From the NCBI GenBank assembly GCA_900764215.1, contig CAAFNI010000306.1, positions 1-13,589 of the forward strand: 13,589 bases of DNA, read 5' to 3'. Shown here piece after piece: positions 7,043-13,589 of this stretch. The position numbers and the translations under genes are program-made. The notes under the pieces were generated by a model that saw nothing but the letters and a program-made list of their open reading frames with translations, did not search any database and was not told where the DNA came from. The first letter of the stretch is position 1, and the number at the start of each line of letters is the position of its first letter. The stretch is from an uncultured Sutterella sp. GTDB taxonomy: Bacteria > Pseudomonadota > Gammaproteobacteria > Burkholderiales > Burkholderiaceae_F.

Positions 7043-7074
7043 GGCTAGTTTAGCCAAGAAGGCAGGACATGCCT
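7043..7074 (-). repeat. Two small hairpins between permease and binding-protein genes
   Basis: GGCTA/TAGCC (7043-7047 with 7051-7055, 3-base loop) and AGGCA/TGCCT (7060-7064 with 7070-7074, 5-base loop) lie back to back in the only sizeable gap of the operon. Neither has a T run on the minus strand long enough to be a strong terminator. They may mark an RNA processing or stability site. Confidence 0.4.
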
Positions 7075-7096
7075 ACCTCCCGGGCCGAAGAATTTC

Positions 7097-8017
7097 TCAG
7101 CTTCTCGGCGCAAACGGCTTGCCGAGCGAGGCGGGGACATTGAGGCGGATCCAGGCGGGATTCCGGCTGATGAGGACCAGCACGAGAATCGTCGCGAGGT
7201 AGGGCGTCATGGCCATGAACTGCGGAGCGATGTCGATGCCCATGCCTTGAACCGCAAACTGCAGCATCGTGACGCCGCCGAAGAGGTAGGCTCCCACAAG
7301 CACCCGCGCGGGACGCCAGGTGGCGAAGGTGACGAGCGCCAAGGCGATCCAGCCTCGGCCCGCAACCATGCCCTCCACCCACAGCGGCGTGTACACGAGC
7401 GACAGATAGGCGCCCGCGAGGCCCGCCATCATGGCGCCGAAAAGCACGGCACGCAAGCGGATGAGGCGCACGGGATATCCAAGCGCAAAAGCCGATTCTG
7501 GCGATTCGCCGACAGCGCGCAAAATGAGGCCGGAACGCGACTTGAACAGAAAGAACCAGACGCCTGCAATCATGGCGAGCGCAGCGTAGGCAAGCCAGTG
7601 TTGCGAAAAGAGCGCCTCTCCGAAGAAGGGAATGCTCTCAAGCCCTGGAATGCCGAGCGGCGCGCGGCCCGGGAGCGCAGCCCCCTGCAGTGACTGGCCG
7701 AGAAAGGCCGAAAGACCCGTGCCGAAGAGCGTCAGCGCCAGACCCGCCGCGTATTGATTTGCGCGAAGGCCAATCGTGAAGAATGCAAAGAGCAGGCCGA
7801 GCAGAAGCCCGACGCCCATGCCTGCTAGAAAGCCAAGCTCGAAGCTGCCCGTGGCATGCGTCACGGCAAAGCCCGAGACCGCCCCCATGAGCATGATGCC
7901 CTCGATGCCGAGGTTGAGCACGCCGGACTTCTCATGGATGATGATGCCTACGGCGGCGATCAGAAGCGGCGTACCGGCGTTGAGCGTGGAGGAAATGATC
8001 GATGCGGCGAGACTCAT
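7097..8017 (-). CDS. ABC transporter permease, second of pair (NupQ/YufQ type)
   Basis: A 306-residue inner-membrane permease of the BPD_transp_2 type that forms the channel together with the other permease. Conserved blocks include GVLNLGIEGIMLMGA near residues 32-46, NQYAAGLALTLFGTG, the cytoplasmic coupling loop LRAVGESPESAFALGYPV, and GRGWIALALVTFATWRP. The reading frame is open upstream, but the ATG at 8017 is the real start: its A is also the last base of the TGA of the preceding permease (TGATG), and AAGGAGG stands 8 bases before it. This arrangement points to coupled translation and equal amounts of the two permeases. Confidence 0.92.
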   Translation of the reverse strand: MSLAASIISSTLNAGTPLLIAAVGIIIHEKSGVLNLGIEGIMLMGAVSGFAVTHATGSFELGFLAGMGVGLLLGLLFAFFTIGLRANQYAAGLALTLFGTGLSAFLGQSLQGAALPGRAPLGIPGLESIPFFGEALFSQHWLAYAALAMIAGVWFFLFKSRSGLILRAVGESPESAFALGYPVRLIRLRAVLFGAMMAGLAGAYLSLVYTPLWVEGMVAGRGWIALALVTFATWRPARVLVGAYLFGGVTMLQFAVQGMGIDIAPQFMAMTPYLATILVLVLISRNPAWIRLNVPASLGKPFAPRS

Positions 8018-9099
8018 CAGACAGCCTCCTTCTTGAAGCCGATCCACTTGAACTGATAGAAGATCATCGTATCGCAGGCGAGAATGAAGAAGAGAAGAAG
8101 CCCCTGGTAGACGCCCGTAATCGAGGACGGCAGTCCCAAACGGCTCTGAGCGAGCTCGCCGCCGAGATAAAAGAGCGCCATGATGAACGCGGCAGGCACG
8201 CATCCGAGCGGCGTCAGGCGGCCCACGAAGGCGACGATGATGGCCGCAAAGCCGTACCCCGGCGAAATGGTCGGCGTAAGCTGGCCGAGCGGACCTGCGG
8301 CTTCAATGCCGCCGGCAAGGCCGGCAAGCGAACCGCAGATGAGCATCGAAATCCAGATCAGACGGCCCGGACGATAGCCCGCATAGCGGGCGGCCAGAGG
8401 CGCCATGCCCGAAATCTTGAATTCCATGCCAATCTCCATCTTGTCCATGAGAACCCAGATGCCGAGCGCTGCGATGACGGCCATCAGGGCACCTGCGTGC
8501 AGACGCGTTCCCTCGAGAATGACCGGCAGAAGCGCTCCGCTCTCAAAGAGCGCGGTCTGCGGGAAGCCGAAGCCGTCCGGATCGCGAAGCGGCCCCTGCA
8601 CAGCCCAGGAAAGCAGGAACTGCGCCACGTACACGAGCATGAGAGAGACGAGGATTTCGTTGGCGTGGAACTTGTGCCGAAGCAGAGCCGTGATCGCCCC
8701 CCAGAGTGCGCCGCCCAAGGCCGAGGCGAGCATGACGAGAACGACGAACCACGGTCCCGTCGTATCGGTGCACATCAGGGCGACCGCTCCGCCCGCAATC
8801 GCGCCTGCAACAAGCTGGCCTTCGGCGCCGATGTTCCAGACATTGGCGCGAAAGCACACGACGAGCCCCACGGCACACAGCAGAAGGGGCGTCATCTTGA
8901 CGCACACCTCGGCCCAGCCGCTCAAGCTGTCGAGCGGAGAAATGAAGAAGGTGATAAGCGCCTCGACGGGATCCTTGCCGAGCGCGGCAAAGATGACGGC
9001 GCCTGCGACCACCGTGAGAAGAAGCGCCAGCAGAGGCGAGAACCACCGCAGGGAGCGTGCGGGCTCCTGACGCGTGGTCATGGCAATGGGAAAATTCAT
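8017..9099 (-). CDS. ABC transporter permease, first of pair (NupP/YufP type)
   Basis: A 360-residue inner-membrane permease. After a polar N-terminus come about ten hydrophobic segments. Family blocks are FRANVWNIGAEGQLVAGAIA at 84-103, HKFHANEILVSLMLVYVA, the loop KISGMAPLAARYAGY that contacts the ATPase, and the GLAGGIEAAG segment. The ATG at 9099 overlaps the ATPase stop codon (ATGA, 4 shared bases) and has AAGGAGG 6 bases upstream. It ends with one base shared with the next permease. Length is normal for the family. It acts with the second permease, two ATPase domains and the BMP binding protein. Confidence 0.92.
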   Translation of the reverse strand: MNFPIAMTTRQEPARSLRWFSPLLALLLTVVAGAVIFAALGKDPVEALITFFISPLDSLSGWAEVCVKMTPLLLCAVGLVVCFRANVWNIGAEGQLVAGAIAGGAVALMCTDTTGPWFVVLVMLASALGGALWGAITALLRHKFHANEILVSLMLVYVAQFLLSWAVQGPLRDPDGFGFPQTALFESGALLPVILEGTRLHAGALMAVIAALGIWVLMDKMEIGMEFKISGMAPLAARYAGYRPGRLIWISMLICGSLAGLAGGIEAAGPLGQLTPTISPGYGFAAIIVAFVGRLTPLGCVPAAFIMALFYLGGELAQSRLGLPSSITGVYQGLLLFFILACDTMIFYQFKWIGFKKEAV

Positions 9100-10622
9100 G
9101 CTTCGCCTCCTTCATGGTCGGCGGCGCCGGCCGGGCCGTCGGGCCATAGACCGGACATCCAGCGGCCAACGATTTCAATGTTCATTTCAGACTTGGGCAC
9201 TGCGGGAGAGAGATGGCCGCGGTACATCACGGCGATGCGGTCGCAGATTTCGAAGAGCTCGTCAACCTCCTCGGAAACGACGAGCACAGCCGCGCCCTCC
9301 TCGCGCAGCCGCATCAGCGCATTGCGGATCGTGGCCGCCGCCCCCACGTCAACGCCCCAGGTCGGCTGATTGACGATGAGCACGCCCGGATTCTGAAGAA
9401 TCTCGCGCCCCATGATGAACTTCTGCAGGTTGCCGCCGGAGAGGCCGCCCGCATGCTTCTGCGCGGACGGCGTCTTCACGTGGAAGCGCTCGATGATCTT
9501 CTCCGTGAAGCGCAAGGCCTTCTCCTCAAGAATGAAGCCGTGCTTCACAAGATCGTCACCCGTAAGATAGGTGTTGGTCTGAAGCGAAATTTCGGGAACG
9601 GCGGCATGCCCGAGACGCTGTTCAGGCACGTAGCGAAGACCCAACCGGCGACGATCGCGGGTGCCGAGACGGCCGACGGGCCTTCCGAAAAGCATGACGC
9701 TCTCATTGTCGACGGGCGCCTCGCCCGCGGCTGCCGCCATCAGACGCGCCTGGCCGTTGCCGGAAATGCCAGCGACCCCGACGATCTCTCCCTTGCGAAC
9801 GGACACCGAGACGTTCTCGATGCCGCACACGCGCAGGGTCCCCGGGCAACTGACGCCCTTCATTTCAAAAACCACCTCGCCCGGCGTGCCGGAGGCCTCT
9901 CGAATAGCCGGCGGCTCGGCGCCGATCATCAGGCGCGCGAGTGAAGCCTCTGTTTCGGTCTTCGGATTGACGGAAGAAACAATTTTGCCCGCGCGGAGCA
10001 CGACGCAGCGGTCGGCAAGCTCTCGGATTTCATCGAGCTTGTGGGAGATGAAGAGAATGGATACGCCTTCCTCAGCCAGACGATGCAGCGTCACGAAGAG
10101 TTTTTTGACGGCTTGAGGAACGAGCACGGACGTTGGCTCGTCAAGAATGAGAAGCTTCGGACTCGTCATCAGGGCCCGGATGATCTCCACGCGCTGGCGT
10201 TCGCCCATAGAAAGCTCATAGACGACGGCGGCCGGGTCCACTTCTAGGCCGTACTTCTCGCCAAGCGTCCTCACCTCCTCGGAAATCTCGGCCGTCGAAC
10301 GGCCGGGCGGCAGACCGAGAGCAACATTCTCGGCCACCGTGAGGGTGTCAAAGAGCGCAAAGTGCTGGTGCACCATTGCAATGCCGCTCGCGCGCGCCTC
10401 TGCCGGGCTCGAAATCTCGAGAGGTCGACCGTCGAACTCGAGGCATCCTTCATCAGGACGCACCGAGCCGTAGATGATCTTCATGAGCGTGGACTTGCCG
10501 GCGCCGTTCTCTCCGAGAATGGCGAGCACTTCACCGGGCGCGATATCCATGTTGATGCCGTCGTTGGCGACGATGCCCGGGTACCGCTTGGTGATATTTT
10601 TCAGGCTGAGACGTGGATGCAT
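9096..10622 (-). CDS. ABC transporter ATPase, two-domain (NupO/YufO type)
   Basis: A 508-residue protein with two fused nucleotide-binding domains, typical of nucleoside and sugar (RbsA/YufO-type) importers. Domain 1 is intact: Walker A GENGAGKS at 37-44, Q-loop at Gln86, signature LSMGE at 137-141, Walker B LLILDEP at 157-163, and a switch histidine in ILFISHKLDE. Domain 2 is degenerate as usual in this family: GISGNGQA replaces Walker A, the signature LSGGNLQ is kept, and Walker B reads VLIVNQPTWG, with Asn-Gln in place of Asp-Glu. ATP would thus be hydrolysed mainly at one site. I use the ATG at 10622; a TTG at 10658 would add 12 residues, and neither has a clear ribosome site. First gene of the operon. 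Confidence 0.92.
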   Translation of the reverse strand: MHPRLSLKNITKRYPGIVANDGINMDIAPGEVLAILGENGAGKSTLMKIIYGSVRPDEGCLEFDGRPLEISSPAEARASGIAMVHQHFALFDTLTVAENVALGLPPGRSTAEISEEVRTLGEKYGLEVDPAAVVYELSMGERQRVEIIRALMTSPKLLILDEPTSVLVPQAVKKLFVTLHRLAEEGVSILFISHKLDEIRELADRCVVLRAGKIVSSVNPKTETEASLARLMIGAEPPAIREASGTPGEVVFEMKGVSCPGTLRVCGIENVSVSVRKGEIVGVAGISGNGQARLMAAAAGEAPVDNESVMLFGRPVGRLGTRDRRRLGLRYVPEQRLGHAAVPEISLQTNTYLTGDDLVKHGFILEEKALRFTEKIIERFHVKTPSAQKHAGGLSGGNLQKFIMGREILQNPGVLIVNQPTWGVDVGAAATIRNALMRLREEGAAVLVVSEEVDELFEICDRIAVMYRGHLSPAVPKSEMNIEIVGRWMSGLWPDGPAGAADHEGGEA

Positions 10623-10717
10623 GCTGAGCGAGGACGCGGGGTCGGGCGTCCATGTCAAAAACTTGTTCGGTCCGAAAACTTCCCCGCAAGGCCCGGAGAG
10701 TCGGATTTAAACTTGTA

Positions 10718-10746
10718 ATTTTACCTTTACCCTGACACGATGTCTA
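10718..10746 (-). promoter_or_regulatory. sigma70-like promoter of the ABC transporter operon
   Basis: On the minus strand the -35 box is TAGACA (10741-10746, 5 of 6 matches) and the -10 box TAAAAT (10718-10723, 5 of 6), with the optimal 17-base spacer. The start would be near 10711, about 90 bases before the chosen ATG. No purine-riboswitch-like or PurR-like motif is apparent in the leader. Confidence 0.6.
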
Positions 10747-10843
10747 ACAAGCATTTCCGCTTTTCCCTCGCTGCGGTCTCGAGATTTCTTCACGAAACTC
10801 GGTTTTCGAGCACGTCGGGAAACATTTTATTACATTTACCATT

Positions 10844-10871
10844 TTGCAATTCTTTGAAATCCCTGTATCAT
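10844..10871 (+). promoter_or_regulatory. Promoter of the tRNA-Arg gene
   Basis: The -35 box TTGCAA (10844-10849) and -10 box TATCAT (10866-10871) are separated by 16 bases. The start would fall about 7 bases later, a few bases before the mature tRNA at 10886. Confidence 0.6.
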
Positions 10872-10885
10872 TCAAATCCTCGAGT

Positions 10886-10962
10886 GCGGTAGTAGCTCAG
10901 TTGGATAGAGTATCTGGCTACGAACCAGAGGGTCGTGGGTTCGAATCCTGCCTACCGCACCA
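10886..10962 (+). tRNA. tRNA-Arg, anticodon ACG
   Basis: A 77-base cloverleaf: acceptor GCGGTAG pairs with CTACCGC, D arm GCTC/GAGT, anticodon stem TCTGG/CCAGA around the loop CTACGAA (anticodon ACG at 10920-10922), T arm with TTCGAAT, discriminator A at 10959 and an encoded CCA at 10960-10962. The ACG wobble base is normally converted to inosine, so it reads CGU, CGC and CGA. Confidence 0.95.
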
Positions 10963-10972
10963 CCTAATTCCG

Positions 10973-11012
10973 AAGCCGTTGATGCTGACGCATCGACGGC
11001 TTTCTGCTTTGT
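10973..11012 (+). terminator. Intrinsic terminator of tRNA-Arg
   Basis: A 13-base-pair stem with one T/G pair (10973-10985 with 10990-11002) and a 4-base loop, followed by a T-rich tract interrupted by G and C. It begins 10 bases after the tRNA. Confidence 0.75.
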
Positions 11013-11015
11013 TAA

Positions 11016-11041
11016 GCAGGCGTTTTGGCATTGCCGCCTGC
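11016..11041. repeat. Inverted repeat between the two tRNA genes
   Basis: GCAGGCG (11016-11022) and CGCCTGC (11035-11041) form a perfect 7-base-pair stem with a 12-base loop, 13 bases behind the tRNA-Arg terminator stem. No T run follows. It may be a back-up stop signal or have no function. Confidence 0.35.
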
Positions 11042-11092
11042 CCTTGACGGCAAAAGAGCTGCTTTGACTTTTTTTTCTGTTCAAAAGTTTTT

Positions 11093-11121
11093 TTGCTTTT
11101 TCCATCCCGGCATGCTATGCT
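11093..11121 (+). promoter_or_regulatory. Candidate promoter of the tRNA-Ser gene
   Basis: TTGCTT (11093-11098) and TATGCT (11116-11121) are separated by 17 bases, preceded by T-rich sequence that could act as an UP-like element. The predicted start leaves a 5' precursor of about 110 bases, longer than usual for a tRNA, so a nearer promoter is possible. Confidence 0.4.
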
Positions 11122-11236
11122 TGCACTCCTGATGTTCGAGGGCCGGCAGATTTAACTAATCCGCTCTGGCGGCAGACACAAGAACATCCCGCCGGCAATG
11201 CGCATCGACCGCGCTTGCATGCGGAAGGATTGCTGC

Positions 11237-11328
11237 GGAGAAGTGGCAGAGAGGTCGAATGCACACCCCTGCTAAGGGTGCAGGTCCGAATAAGGGCCTC
11301 GGGGGTTCGAATCCCCCCTTCTCCGCCA
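11237..11328 (+). tRNA. tRNA-Ser, anticodon GCT
   Basis: A 92-base class II tRNA: acceptor GGAGAAG pairs with CTTCTCC, anticodon stem CACCC/GGGTG around CTGCTAA (anticodon GCT at 11271-11273), a long variable arm between the anticodon and T arms, T arm GGGGG-TTCGAAT-CCCCC, discriminator G at 11325 and an encoded CCA at 11326-11328. It reads AGU and AGC codons. Confidence 0.95.
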
Positions 11329-11336
11329 GATCATCA

Positions 11337-11371
11337 CCCCGAAGTCCTAGCGGCTTCGGGGTTTTTCTTTG
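11337..11371 (+). terminator. Intrinsic terminator of tRNA-Ser
   Basis: CCCCGAAG (11337-11344) pairs perfectly with CTTCGGGG (11354-11361) around a 9-base loop and is followed by TTTTTCTTT, starting 8 bases behind the tRNA. Confidence 0.85.
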
Positions 11372-11502
11372 ATCCCCCTCATTGTCTGCCCCGCTGAAAT
11401 TCGCCATTTGACGCCGCAAGGATGGAAGCCTTCCCGTCACAATGCGGATTTAGGGCTGCTTGATCGTGATCTACTGTTCTCTCAGGAATCTCTGATTCGC
11501 AG

Positions 11503-13098
11503 TCAGCCCTTGACGGCCAACCAAGCGGAGAATCTTCGGCAGTCCCTCTCAAACACCAGCACGGCCCTGCACAGAGTCTTGCCATGAGGCGTGTCTCCGT
11601 AACGCCGCCCCTGCATCTGCCGAACGCCTTCATGCAGGAGCCTGTCAACCTCGGGCTTGGACCTTGCACACTTGATCTCGAACACCCAGCGCCTCTTCCC
11701 CGCATCGACCTCCAGATCGCTTCTGCCGTGTGCCTCATGGACCTCCACCTGAGGCATCATGGCCGCCCCGAGCAGAAGCACCTGCAAAAACGCTCTGCAA
11801 GCGTATTCGTCCGTCACCGGATAACGCTGATAATCAATGGCATTGAATGTTTTGTTGAACAGCTTGACGATGTCCTCCAACGAACCGTCGGCCATCGTCG
11901 ATGCCACCATCGGCAATCCCAGTTCCATCCGGTCTGCGCTTCTGAGCAGTTCATCCGCATAAAGTCGAGCCATCGACGACGCGACTTCCCGATTGGGATA
12001 GCCGACCTCCACATATCCGGGCATCAGCAACTTCTTGATCGTCAAATAGCCGGACTGGACTAACAGAGCCTCCTGTGAAATGCCGGCGTACTGCTGAGAA
12101 GCTCCGATGACATCCAAGCCCACGCCGATCGGGCGATTGAACGTCGACGGATTCTCAAGCTTGTGCGACTGAAGATACTTCAGAAGCACCATCGGCTGTC
12201 CTGCGCTCTGATACCAGTAATTTTGGAATCCTCTTTCTGGAGATGCAAAAAAATTCAATATCGACCACGGACAATAGACGCGTGTTTGGGCAGCCTCGTC
12301 AAAACAAAAGCCGTTGTAATTGTCCCTCAGTCGTTCCCTCAGGACCGCCTGAGAGCACTGCAACCTATCTGCAGCTCGCTGCAGATAGGCGGAAAAATCA
12401 TCTGCAAGCTCCTGCTCGGTGTAACCCAAAAGCGTGCCGTAGCGGGGATCCGACGAGATGTCCGTCATGTTGTTAAACGAGGAAAAAATCCCGGTGTTCG
12501 CCAGCTTGGTTATCCCCGTCATGAAAAAGAAGCGCAGGCACCCCTCATAAGACTTCACAGCCGCATAGAAACGCGACAAGGCGAGTTGCACGCTTTCGAA
12601 AAGCTTTTGATCACCCAAGTGCGCCGTCAAGGGGGCATCGTACTCATCGATCAGAAGCACGAGCGAAGAATCCGGCAAGCGAGACATCATCGACGCAAAC
12701 CGACCGAAGGGACCTGCGGTTGTTTTCGGGACAGTCAGTCCTGCCTGCAGCGCTGCATCCTCTAGCATGTGCTCGAACTGGGCGGCGAAATCCGGGATGC
12801 TCTCAAAATCCCTGACCAGAGAAAAGTCCAGGCGAAGCACGCGATAGGTTCGGTCCTGCCACAGGGGTTCGACGGCAAGGCCCTCAAAGTCTCTGAGCCC
12901 ATGCTTGAAAAGCGACTCAAAGGTGGAAACCAAAAGCGACTTGCCAAAACGTCTCGGGCGGGAGAGAAAAATTTTGGCATCATGGCGGCAAAGCTCGAAT
13001 ATGAGATCGGTTTTGTCTACATACAGTTCGTTCTTTGCTCGAAGCGTGGAAAAAGTTGAGCGACCCAGCGGCAATGGACGCAAAAGTAATGCCGGCAT
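11503..13098 (-). CDS. AAA-ATPase-like protein with C-terminal PD-(D/E)XK nuclease motif
   Basis: A 531-residue protein of the AAA-ATPase-like/PDDEXK_9 type common in gut bacteria. The N-terminus has the family start LRAKNELYVDKTDLI (19-33), the P-loop SRPRRFGKS at 46-54 and Walker B LVLLIDEYDAPL at 146-157 (D151, E152). The C-terminus shows D461 in SDLEVD, then FEIK (E474, K476) and QMQGRRY (Q494, Q496), the layout of a PD-(D/E)XK nuclease core. The biological role of the family is unknown; defence or mobile-element functions have been suggested only by analogy. The ATG at 13098 has GGAAGGA just upstream and starts as relatives do; the frame is open for 39 more codons that do not look like the family. 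GC is lower than in the neighbouring operon, and it faces a tRNA gene, which suggests acquisition. Confidence 0.88.
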   Translation of the reverse strand: MPALLLRPLPLGRSTFSTLRAKNELYVDKTDLIFELCRHDAKIFLSRPRRFGKSLLVSTFESLFKHGLRDFEGLAVEPLWQDRTYRVLRLDFSLVRDFESIPDFAAQFEHMLEDAALQAGLTVPKTTAGPFGRFASMMSRLPDSSLVLLIDEYDAPLTAHLGDQKLFESVQLALSRFYAAVKSYEGCLRFFFMTGITKLANTGIFSSFNNMTDISSDPRYGTLLGYTEQELADDFSAYLQRAADRLQCSQAVLRERLRDNYNGFCFDEAAQTRVYCPWSILNFFASPERGFQNYWYQSAGQPMVLLKYLQSHKLENPSTFNRPIGVGLDVIGASQQYAGISQEALLVQSGYLTIKKLLMPGYVEVGYPNREVASSMARLYADELLRSADRMELGLPMVASTMADGSLEDIVKLFNKTFNAIDYQRYPVTDEYACRAFLQVLLLGAAMMPQVEVHEAHGRSDLEVDAGKRRWVFEIKCARSKPEVDRLLHEGVRQMQGRRYGDTPHGKTLCRAVLVFERDCRRFSAWLAVKG

Positions 13099-13538
13099 GC
13101 GTTCCTTCCATGAAGACGAGGGCTTGCATAATGTCCAAAATGCGCAAGCGCCTGCTGAAACAGCTGCTCTATGAGTGAGATGCAAGGCGCTTTCTGCCAA
13201 GCCCTCGATCCACATCAGTGAATCAGCTCAAGGCATTTCCATTCTGCCACACATCAGCGGCTGCGTCCTCGCATGAATCCAAGGGCGAGATCGAGCTTCG
13301 CCTTGAACACATTTTTGCTTCTCGACAGAGTTCACCGCTTTCGGACGCCTGCACGGTGCAGGGCGACGAGCATCGGACGAAGCAAAAGACATATTCAGAG
13401 AGGCTTTACAAGCACCTGAACAAGCTTCGCGCACCATGAAAATCCGCCTCATTTACAGCGACTTCGTCTGTCGTGAATTTCTCTAAAAACGGTACATCAA
13501 TCGTCTAGATTGCGACATTCTGAAGAATCTTATATTTG
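13099..13538. other. No recognisable gene; possible decayed plus-strand gene
   Basis: This stretch should hold the promoter of the ATPase gene, but I could not place convincing boxes. Short frames exist on both strands. One plus-strand frame without a good start ends at the TAA near 13485 and reads, in its last part, AKDIFREALQAPEQASRTMK followed by IRLIYSDFVCREFL. It looks protein-like but I do not recognise it, and a stop codon interrupts it upstream near 13305. From about 13485 on, the sequence becomes clearly A+T rich. Confidence 0.4.
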
Positions 13539-13579
13539 AGGCAATCTGTTGTGATTACAGCAGGTTGCCTTTTGTTTAT
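13539..13579 (+). terminator. Strong intrinsic terminator at the right edge, plus strand
   Basis: A 14-base-pair stem (13539-13552 with 13557-13570, two T/G pairs) closes on the 4-base loop GATT and is followed by TTTTGTTT. On the minus strand the two T/G pairs become C/A mismatches and no T run follows, so it acts on plus-strand transcripts. No plus-strand gene is recognised upstream of it within the window after tRNA-Ser. Confidence 0.8.
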
Positions 13580-13589
13580 TCACTTGCGA

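Noticed and set aside
8002..9369. Long plus-strand frame of 455 codons across the permease genes
   Set aside because: It lies opposite two well-supported permease genes and has the charged, low-complexity look of an antisense frame in GC-rich DNA.
10623..10658. TTG at 10658 as the ATPase start
   Set aside because: It adds 12 residues not typical of the family and has no clear Shine-Dalgarno site; kept only as an alternative.
11040..11515. Direct repeat GCCCTTGACGGC on both sides of the tRNA-Ser gene as an attachment site
   Set aside because: A shared 12-base word is expected by chance several times in a window of this size, and neither copy lies in the tRNA 3' end.
13099..13215. Amino-terminal extension of the ATPase/nuclease-like gene to 13215
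   Set aside because: The 39 extra residues do not resemble the family start, and the ATG at 13098 has a good ribosome site.
13218..13439. 73-codon plus-strand frame at the right end
   Set aside because: No ribosome site, no recognisable family and a composition that does not look like a protein; the neighbouring frame looks more protein-like only at its end.
1..13589. CRISPR array, insertion sequence or multi-gene defence island
   Set aside because: No regularly spaced repeats, no transposase or integrase motifs and no cas-like genes were seen on either strand.

Overview
The window looks like chromosomal DNA from a GC-rich Gram-negative proteobacterium. Most genes use G/C-ending codons. Export signals (a Sec signal peptide and a lipoprotein signal) and Shine-Dalgarno sites are ordinary. 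The mix of gene families fits a gut betaproteobacterium of the Sutterella type, but that placement is inference from the gene set, not a sequence match. One sampled 60-base line in the ABC transporter operon is 62% G+C, and one in the right-hand ATPase gene is 47%, so the right end has a different base composition.

Left part (1-2351): a TerC-type membrane protein with the start of a CBS module runs off the left edge on the minus strand. A PIN-domain protein is on the plus strand. A 34-residue one-helix membrane protein on the minus strand overlaps the 3' end of the PIN gene tail to tail; it has its own recognisable promoter and Shine-Dalgarno site. About 570 bases without a protein gene follow. 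They carry a probable promoter and a strongly structured leader for the next gene.

Middle (2352-5900): a sodium:alanine/glycine symporter (AGCS family) on the plus strand ends at a strong bidirectional terminator. Facing it on the minus strand are rmuC and, 45 bases downstream of it, a small entericidin-type lipoprotein gene.

ABC transporter operon (5852-10746, minus strand): a two-domain ATPase, two permeases and a periplasmic BMP-family binding protein, in that order. It has a near-consensus promoter upstream and a terminator downstream. The three membrane and ATPase genes overlap at their ends. The binding-protein gene comes last, after a 92-base gap containing two small hairpins. The family imports nucleosides, purines or related solutes; the exact substrate cannot be read from the sequence.

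Right part (10844-13589): tRNA-Arg(ACG) and tRNA-Ser(GCT) on the plus strand, each with a promoter candidate and an intrinsic terminator. Facing them is a large minus-strand gene for an AAA-ATPase-like protein with a C-terminal PD-(D/E)XK nuclease motif, of lower GC and possibly acquired. The last 490 bases hold no gene I recognise but end in a very good plus-strand terminator, so a plus-strand transcript, a decayed gene or a small RNA probably lies there. The least explained items are the 34-residue membrane protein, the structured leader of the symporter gene and the orphan terminator at the right edge.
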